Shown in pieces: positions 33,001 to 36,319 of a stretch of 36,319 nucleotides of DNA. Below the pieces are notes generated by a model. That model worked only from the letters and a program-made list of their open reading frames with translations, ran no database searches and was not told the origin of the DNA. Origin of the DNA: an uncultured Lachnospiraceae bacterium (GTDB taxonomy: Bacteria > Bacillota > Clostridia > Lachnospirales > Lachnospiraceae); contig CANQME010000023.1 in assembly GCA_947624815.1 (NCBI GenBank), forward strand, positions 1 to 36,319, read 5' to 3'. The position numbers were made by a program, and so were the translations under genes. How positions within the stretch are numbered: position 1 is the stretch's first letter; each line of letters starts with the position of its first letter.

Positions 33001-33471
33001 CGGATCTTCCGAGAAGCCCTCGTCAAAACGGCCGCTCAGCGGATTGACGCGCATGTCCTGCATCGCCGTGCAGATCATTGCGGAAAATTTGCCGGAATCC
33101 CCGCATGAAAAATCAGTCTGACCGATATACTCCCGTCCCAGGACTTCTCCCGCCCGGTGTACCAGCTCCCGGTTCCAGGACTGGCCCAGACCCATCATAC
33201 AGGGGAAGTCCGTCTTATATCCCTGTACGCTGTCCGTATCCGGCCCCCAGAGCAGCGTTCCCGGTATTCTGGCGCCTGCATGGGGTCCGGTCTGCAAGGT
33301 ATAATCATGCCGGTATTCATTGGCCCATAGCACCGCCGCCTCCAGGCCGCCATACTCCAGAAGCGCCTCCAGGTACGCGTCAAAATGCGCCGGAACGCCG
33401 TCAAAAAGCGGCATGCCCGCATAGGGATGGTTCTCTCCCGCCGTTGGAAAATGGATCTTCCCGCTCATCAT
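30013..33471 (-). CDS. Glycoside hydrolase family 3 protein with beta-trefoil-like insert and C-terminal carbohydrate-binding region
   Basis: This 1152-residue protein has GH3 landmarks: NPLSGRFDEGFSEDP (144-157), the KHF pair at 192-194, SFGRTNGVPNT (238-248), then the second domain with ARESIVLLKNDGILPL, ADIAVVVVGAATRHSAGEGMDRSDLYL and a C-terminal fibronectin-III-like domain (VKNTGTVKTSEVVQLYL). In place of the usual SDW nucleophile motif it reads GLYSTPDIYG, with Asp269 the likely counterpart. A segment after LPLKGNENIAVAGF (VRIRCGGRYLTVTDRN to MWFSTNNVQENFMAP) resembles a fascin/ricin-type beta-trefoil. The last 160 residues look like a CBM6-type domain. No signal peptide is seen, so it probably acts in the cytoplasm. 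AGGAGG precedes the ATG. Its substrate is unknown. Confidence 0.85.
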   Translation of the reverse strand: MMSGKIHFPTAGENHPYAGMPLFDGVPAHFDAYLEALLEYGGLEAAVLWANEYRHDYTLQTGPHAGARIPGTLLWGPDTDSVQGYKTDFPCMMGLGQSWNRELVHRAGEVLGREYIGQTDFSCGDSGKFSAMICTAMQDMRVNPLSGRFDEGFSEDPMLASEMVDAMARGVAGTDAPENPEGFWERSCVVTKHFTTYGGQTFRMAQSNDISMRGLMEHQVKAPVKGVASGAVSGFMMSFGRTNGVPNTLSPAVSYLQSLSPYGLYSTPDIYGTSLFWDRGTYSGDTGVFSNGYDKSYIAPEYQRTASAIMAHAECGGYAMEPENVNEAVMELVNIARAGVYEVDTEEIRRQAKNNLAAFVRTGFLNARREDYPFLAQAAETADEHTPEHQKIALEAARESIVLLKNDGILPLKGNENIAVAGFVADARFKTVYAARNLPRMEHCGMTVKEAVGMYTGERGGSMVFHSDGRTVRIRCGGRYLTVTDRNRDSEEYGRIGFTDDPGQAEVFELYSWGQGGGCSLRSVRDGMWFSTNNVQENFMAPLIPTRLRVNQELDLISKDTTLTAIFASSTLPSRMRIEEEEDGSFCMVIQGYSESLLQTSPAAYYLQGRLVVSDGDTLHFTEPLKNPEHAAELRKTAARFRFETVKEAGAETAANGNADIAVVVVGAATRHSAGEGMDRSDLYLGSGQYDLVRTVAAAHPGRTVVVVNASYPVILEEIEANPDVAAIVYQPYAGQYDGLAMGQVLFGDYAPTGRLTATWYADMNGLPKLDAYSVPEGPSVDFKPFEMDPRLTCDLRRQDLISEKLTYQYTDAKVTYPMGYGLGYSEFAYSDLHVEPWTDTGKPWSMTVRVKNTGTVKTSEVVQLYLRNIDSAYGAYAPKKVLAAFEKVELEPDEERLVTLTVKPQDAAVWDVNGDRYIVEEGTYQVMVGRSSGDIRIEKKVRVSGEPLAVLDPARAFNLFAKSYAAESVTYREQGKRNTMEKLKNQHGLDGIGAGYFSVMSKEAGAWTAVKRVCLEGLSRIELTVAVCHSADARHAADARHATDACHVTDALHAAGGTDPSESGAGQNEVFVRLDAPDGEEIAKLCFCDTEPAEYRIPNTGAQPDLYPEMTVRELGYTKAEASFGKAISGVHDLYFVFGGKDIRIADVKMS
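30309..30390 (-). repeat. In-frame 18-bp tandem repeat inside the GH3 gene
   Basis: Four full units and part of a fifth of the form CATGGCRTGCRTCYGYGG (plus strand) run head to tail. They encode six-residue repeats HSADAR-HAADAR-HATDAC-HVTDAL in the C-terminal carbohydrate-binding region. Copy-number change would stay in frame. Confidence 0.85.
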
Positions 33472-33893
33472 TCTGTTCCTCCTCTGCCTTATGATAGACG
33501 AATCCGTTTCATCACGTCATTCCCGCCAAACATGGTCATTGATCACTTCCATCTCCCACAGATGGGACACATGATGCTCCGCGCAGGAAGCGGGCCGGGA
33601 ATTGCCGGTCATCTGCATGGCCAGACCGGACAAAAGAAGCGCATACATCAGCTTCTCGTAAGCGTCCGCCTCCCCGGCCTTAAGGCCGTCCATGCACTGG
33701 CAGACCGCCCCATGGCGTCCTCCTCCATCCGGCAGATCCGCCAGCAGCTGCACGGGCCGTTAAACTGATTTACCGATAGATTCATGTCAATCCTCTCCCG
33801 CATTTTTATACCAGAATTATACAACAGAAATCGCTGCCTGTCACCCGGTATCTTTCCCGCAGCTGAGGGTCTTCTAGCCTGCCATACGCCGCA
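33472..33893. other. Gap between HelD and GH3 genes
   Basis: This 420-base gap holds only the G1P dehydrogenase fragment and the GH3 ribosome site (AGGAGG). I see no complete gene and no clear promoter or terminator. Confidence 0.5.
33517..33753 (-). pseudogene. Fragment of an sn-glycerol-1-phosphate dehydrogenase (AraM/EgsA family)
   Basis: The frame encodes GLKAGEADAYEKLMYALLLS, then GLAMQMTGNSRPASCAEHHV and SHLWEMEVIND. This is the central metal-binding region of AraM-type glycerol-1-phosphate dehydrogenases, with the histidines of EHHVSHLWE kept and the usual glycine of RPASG replaced by cysteine. The families are about 400 residues long; only about 75 remain, with no N-terminal nucleotide domain and a stop soon after. 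A possible start at 33785 with a good ribosome site reads another frame. It is best viewed as a decayed gene left between HelD and the GH3 gene. Confidence 0.75.
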
Positions 33894-36287
33894 TCACTCC
33901 CACTCCTCGATCTCAAGGTACTCTTCGCACCCGCGCAGAGCTTCCGGCAGCGGCCCGCTCTCTACAAGGTACAATTCATGCAGCGCCCTTGTACATCCCA
34001 GATACACCTTCCGCCGGATGGAAGCATTTCCTTCGTTCGAATAAATGCAGTGAAACAGGATCACCGCGTCAAATTCCAGTCCTTTCGCGAGCAGAAGCGG
34101 AAGAATGACCACTCTGCCCTTTAACTCGTCCTCCGGGGATTGGATCAGCTGTACTACTGCGCCATTTTTCTCACGCTCTGACCGCACGGATTGAACCGCA
34201 GCAGTCTCATCGCCGTGTCCCCGCAGCCTCTCCCAGACCGCCACAGCCTCCTCCCCGCTATTCGTGATGACCGCAACCGAATGATATTTCTTAAGCCGCT
34301 CAATAACCGGCGCGACGCAGGACAATGGATCTCTGCTTATGAGATACCTCGGCTTGCCGGCCATTCTCTGAAAATAGGAGTAGCCTTCCGCAGCGCCGGT
34401 CAGCGCGAAAGCCAGCGCGTTGATGTCTCCGGACGAACGATAACATTTGCTGAGCCGGATCCGGACGAGGCCGGGCCCGAATACATGTTCATAAGCGTCA
34501 TATTCCTGAATCGTCGTCAGCGTATTGACGGTCTGACAGATATCGCCAAGCAGCGTAAAGCTGCTTCTGGGCAGCAGCCGCTTCATGATATGCAGCTGGA
34601 GCAGGCTGTAATCCTGGGATTCGTCGATCACCGTGTGGAGGATACCGGAAAATGGAGCCGCCTCCCCCATCAGCGTCTTTACAAACAGCAGGAAAAGCGC
34701 GTCCTCGTACCAGAGCACGCCAAGCTTCAGCGACTCATAAAACCGCACCGCCTCTTCCTCTTCTTCCCCCGCCTGGCGCAGATACGCGGTCAGAACAAGC
34801 GCCGCCTGTTTCCCCGGATCCAGCCGGTTTAAGCGGATGAACTTCTCCTGCGCCGAATCCAGATACGACTGCAGCAGCCTCTCATAGAGCAGACGGAGTT
34901 CCCACGCCGACAGATATTCCTCGTGTTCTCCTTCAATATTTCGGAAGATCTCTTCCTTATTCGTCTCAAAGAATTCCTCGACCGACTGCCTGATCCGGTG
35001 TTCCAGCCGGCTGCGGCGGGCCTTAAAATCAAGCGCGCGGTTCGCCTGCCGGTCGTTTTCGCCGTTGTCCTGCGATACCACGATCCTCCCCTTATAGCGG
35101 ATCTCAGGCACCTGGAACGAAAAAGAAGCAAAATAGTCCGTACAATACTGAATCATATCCGCGGAATACTTGAGGCGAAGGTATTTCAGACGAGCGGAGT
35201 CAGGATTCTCCTTCTCCGCGGCCGGCTTCATCTGCCCCGAAGCCCCATTTACCTGCTCCTGTGCTGACCGCTCCTGAACCGGATTCGCCCGCTCTGAATT
35301 CGGTTCTGGCTGCTTCGGATCCATGCTCACCCGCATCAGATCGGATCTGCTGTCCAGCCATTTCAGCTGACTATAGTAATCCTCCACTGCCACGTTCTTG
35401 TCCATAAACATCTCCAGAATATCCGCAAAAACCATATTCTGCGGCGGCATTTCCCCAAGATCCGGCAGGATCGACGAAATATAGGATCCAAAAATGTGGT
35501 TATTGGACAAAACCAGTACATTCTCCGCCTTCACAGTATCTCTTAAATTGTAAAGCACATACGCGACGCGGTGCAGCCCAACACTGGTCTTCCCGCTGCC
35601 CGCCAGTCCGTAGATCAGGCAGGAGCATCTCGGATCGCTCCTAATCGCCAGATCCTGCTCCTTCTGGATACTAGCGGCGATGACTTTCAGCTTATGGTCG
35701 GAGTGTTCGGAAAGCACTCTGTCCAGAATATCGTCGTCCATAGACGACTCCGTGTCATAAGCCCGCAGAAGCCGCCCCTCCTCGATCCGGTACCGCCGTT
35801 TGCCCGTGACGCAGACCTCCTCCCGGTAATCCCGCACCTGATACCACGCCGGTCCGACGCCGAAATGATAGAACATCGCGGAAACTGGCGCCCTCCAGTC
35901 CACGACGCAGATTTCATGAGTCTCGTCCTCCGTAAGGCCGTAAGTCCCGATATAGACGGTGTCCTTCTCGCCGGTTTCATTCTCCTCATAATCCAGGCGG
36001 CCGAAGTAGGGAGACTTCTCCATTTTCTCAAGACGCCCGATCTTCAGCTCGTTCTGCTCATACTGCTCTTCCGCCGATCTCACATCGGCCTCCTGAACGC
36101 TCAGAAAAACCACATCGTCAAAATCGCTGATCTGGTGCCGGTTCTCATCCCACATCTCCTTCCGCTCCTGCAGCACCCGGCCTTTCAGTGGGGTCCTGAG
36201 ATCACGCAGCCGCGCAAGCTTTCCCCGGATGATACCTTCCACCTTGTTCAGATAGTTTTCTTCCTGCTGAAAATCGCTCTTCTTCAT
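33894..36287 (-). CDS. helD: HelD-type RNA polymerase recycling ATPase (UvrD/Rep superfamily)
   Basis: This 797-residue protein begins with a long charged coiled-coil arm (residues 1-95, EENYLNKVEGIIRGKLARL and EEQYEQNELKIGRLEKMEKS). It is followed by a family-typical SPYFGRLDYEE and DWRAPVSAMFYHF, the Walker A motif GLAGSGKTS at 227-235, and the helicase motif II stretch IDESQDYSLLQ. HelD proteins enter the channels of stalled or post-termination RNA polymerase and release it from DNA using ATP. A Pro/Glu/Gln-rich insert (about residues 315-355, with repeated QERSAQEQ-like runs) is unusual and probably disordered. The ATG at 36287 has GGGGAGGA seven bases upstream. It appears unrelated to the capsule operon. 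Confidence 0.92.
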   Translation of the reverse strand: MKKSDFQQEENYLNKVEGIIRGKLARLRDLRTPLKGRVLQERKEMWDENRHQISDFDDVVFLSVQEADVRSAEEQYEQNELKIGRLEKMEKSPYFGRLDYEENETGEKDTVYIGTYGLTEDETHEICVVDWRAPVSAMFYHFGVGPAWYQVRDYREEVCVTGKRRYRIEEGRLLRAYDTESSMDDDILDRVLSEHSDHKLKVIAASIQKEQDLAIRSDPRCSCLIYGLAGSGKTSVGLHRVAYVLYNLRDTVKAENVLVLSNNHIFGSYISSILPDLGEMPPQNMVFADILEMFMDKNVAVEDYYSQLKWLDSRSDLMRVSMDPKQPEPNSERANPVQERSAQEQVNGASGQMKPAAEKENPDSARLKYLRLKYSADMIQYCTDYFASFSFQVPEIRYKGRIVVSQDNGENDRQANRALDFKARRSRLEHRIRQSVEEFFETNKEEIFRNIEGEHEEYLSAWELRLLYERLLQSYLDSAQEKFIRLNRLDPGKQAALVLTAYLRQAGEEEEEAVRFYESLKLGVLWYEDALFLLFVKTLMGEAAPFSGILHTVIDESQDYSLLQLHIMKRLLPRSSFTLLGDICQTVNTLTTIQEYDAYEHVFGPGLVRIRLSKCYRSSGDINALAFALTGAAEGYSYFQRMAGKPRYLISRDPLSCVAPVIERLKKYHSVAVITNSGEEAVAVWERLRGHGDETAAVQSVRSEREKNGAVVQLIQSPEDELKGRVVILPLLLAKGLEFDAVILFHCIYSNEGNASIRRKVYLGCTRALHELYLVESGPLPEALRGCEEYLEIEEWE

Positions 36288-36319
36288 GCTGTTCCTCCCC
36301 GGCCGAACCGTATGCCTGA

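Noticed and set aside
1-36319. CRISPR array, tRNA or rRNA genes, prophage or conjugative module
   Set aside because: No regularly spaced repeats with unique spacers, no cloverleaf or rRNA-like stretch, and no phage structural or conjugation genes were seen. The tyrosine recombinase is better explained by the inverted repeats around it.

Overview
The window looks like a chromosomal segment of a Gram-positive Clostridia species, most likely of the Lachnospiraceae type. This is inferred from purine-rich AGGAGG ribosome sites, a LoaP-type NusG regulator paired with a tyrosine recombinase at the head of a polysaccharide locus, LicD-family transferases, a HelD ATPase and an ISL3-family element. Species cannot be named from sequence alone. 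Nearly all real genes lie on the minus strand, so biological order runs from high to low coordinates.

Right part (about 29-36.3 kb): a HelD-type RNA polymerase recycling ATPase, a fragment of an sn-glycerol-1-phosphate dehydrogenase gene, a large GH3 glycosidase with an inserted beta-trefoil-like segment and a C-terminal carbohydrate-binding region, an orphan YgiT/MqsA-type zinc-finger protein, and a small membrane protein closed by a strong terminator.

Control region (27.0-28.84 kb): a tyrosine recombinase gene is enclosed by 26-bp perfect inverted repeats at 27424-27449 and 28811-28836, each itself an imperfect palindrome. A near-consensus promoter (TTGACA, 17 bp, TAAAAT) sits just inside the right repeat and points rightward, away from the polysaccharide genes. 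Inversion would aim it through a roughly 400-base leader, holding three tandem look-alike hairpins, at two tandem NusG-like genes. This has the structure of a phase-variable ON/OFF switch for the whole locus.

Polysaccharide locus (27.0 kb down to base 1): LoaP-type antiterminator, KOW-less NusG paralogue, polyprenyl-phosphate sugar phosphotransferase (initiation), two LicD phosphotransferases, a PLP aminotransferase, an ornithine-cyclodeaminase-family enzyme, an opine-dehydrogenase-family enzyme, a cytidylyltransferase/oxidoreductase-like fusion, a GT2 glycosyltransferase, a Wzy-like polymerase, a pyruvyltransferase, a NodZ/FUT8-like putative fucosyltransferase, a Wzx flippase, a complete GDP-L-fucose pathway (gmd, fcl, manC, manA and a phosphohexomutase), an iron-sulfur/FrhB-like protein fused to a hexapeptide acyltransferase, and a short-chain dehydrogenase cut by the window edge. 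Together these describe a Wzx/Wzy-type, probably fucosylated surface polysaccharide.

The most original part is the six-gene block from 17.0 to 23.55 kb. Two opine/amino-acid reductase families, one aminotransferase, one nucleotidylyltransferase and two LicD proteins are packed together. I infer a pathway that builds an unusual amino-acid-derived or opine-like group, activates it with CTP, and attaches it as a phosphodiester. Three traces of one ISL3-family element with an extra small gene (11.5 kb, 12.95-14.48 kb, 23.6 kb) mark joints in the locus, and base composition shifts visibly between blocks.
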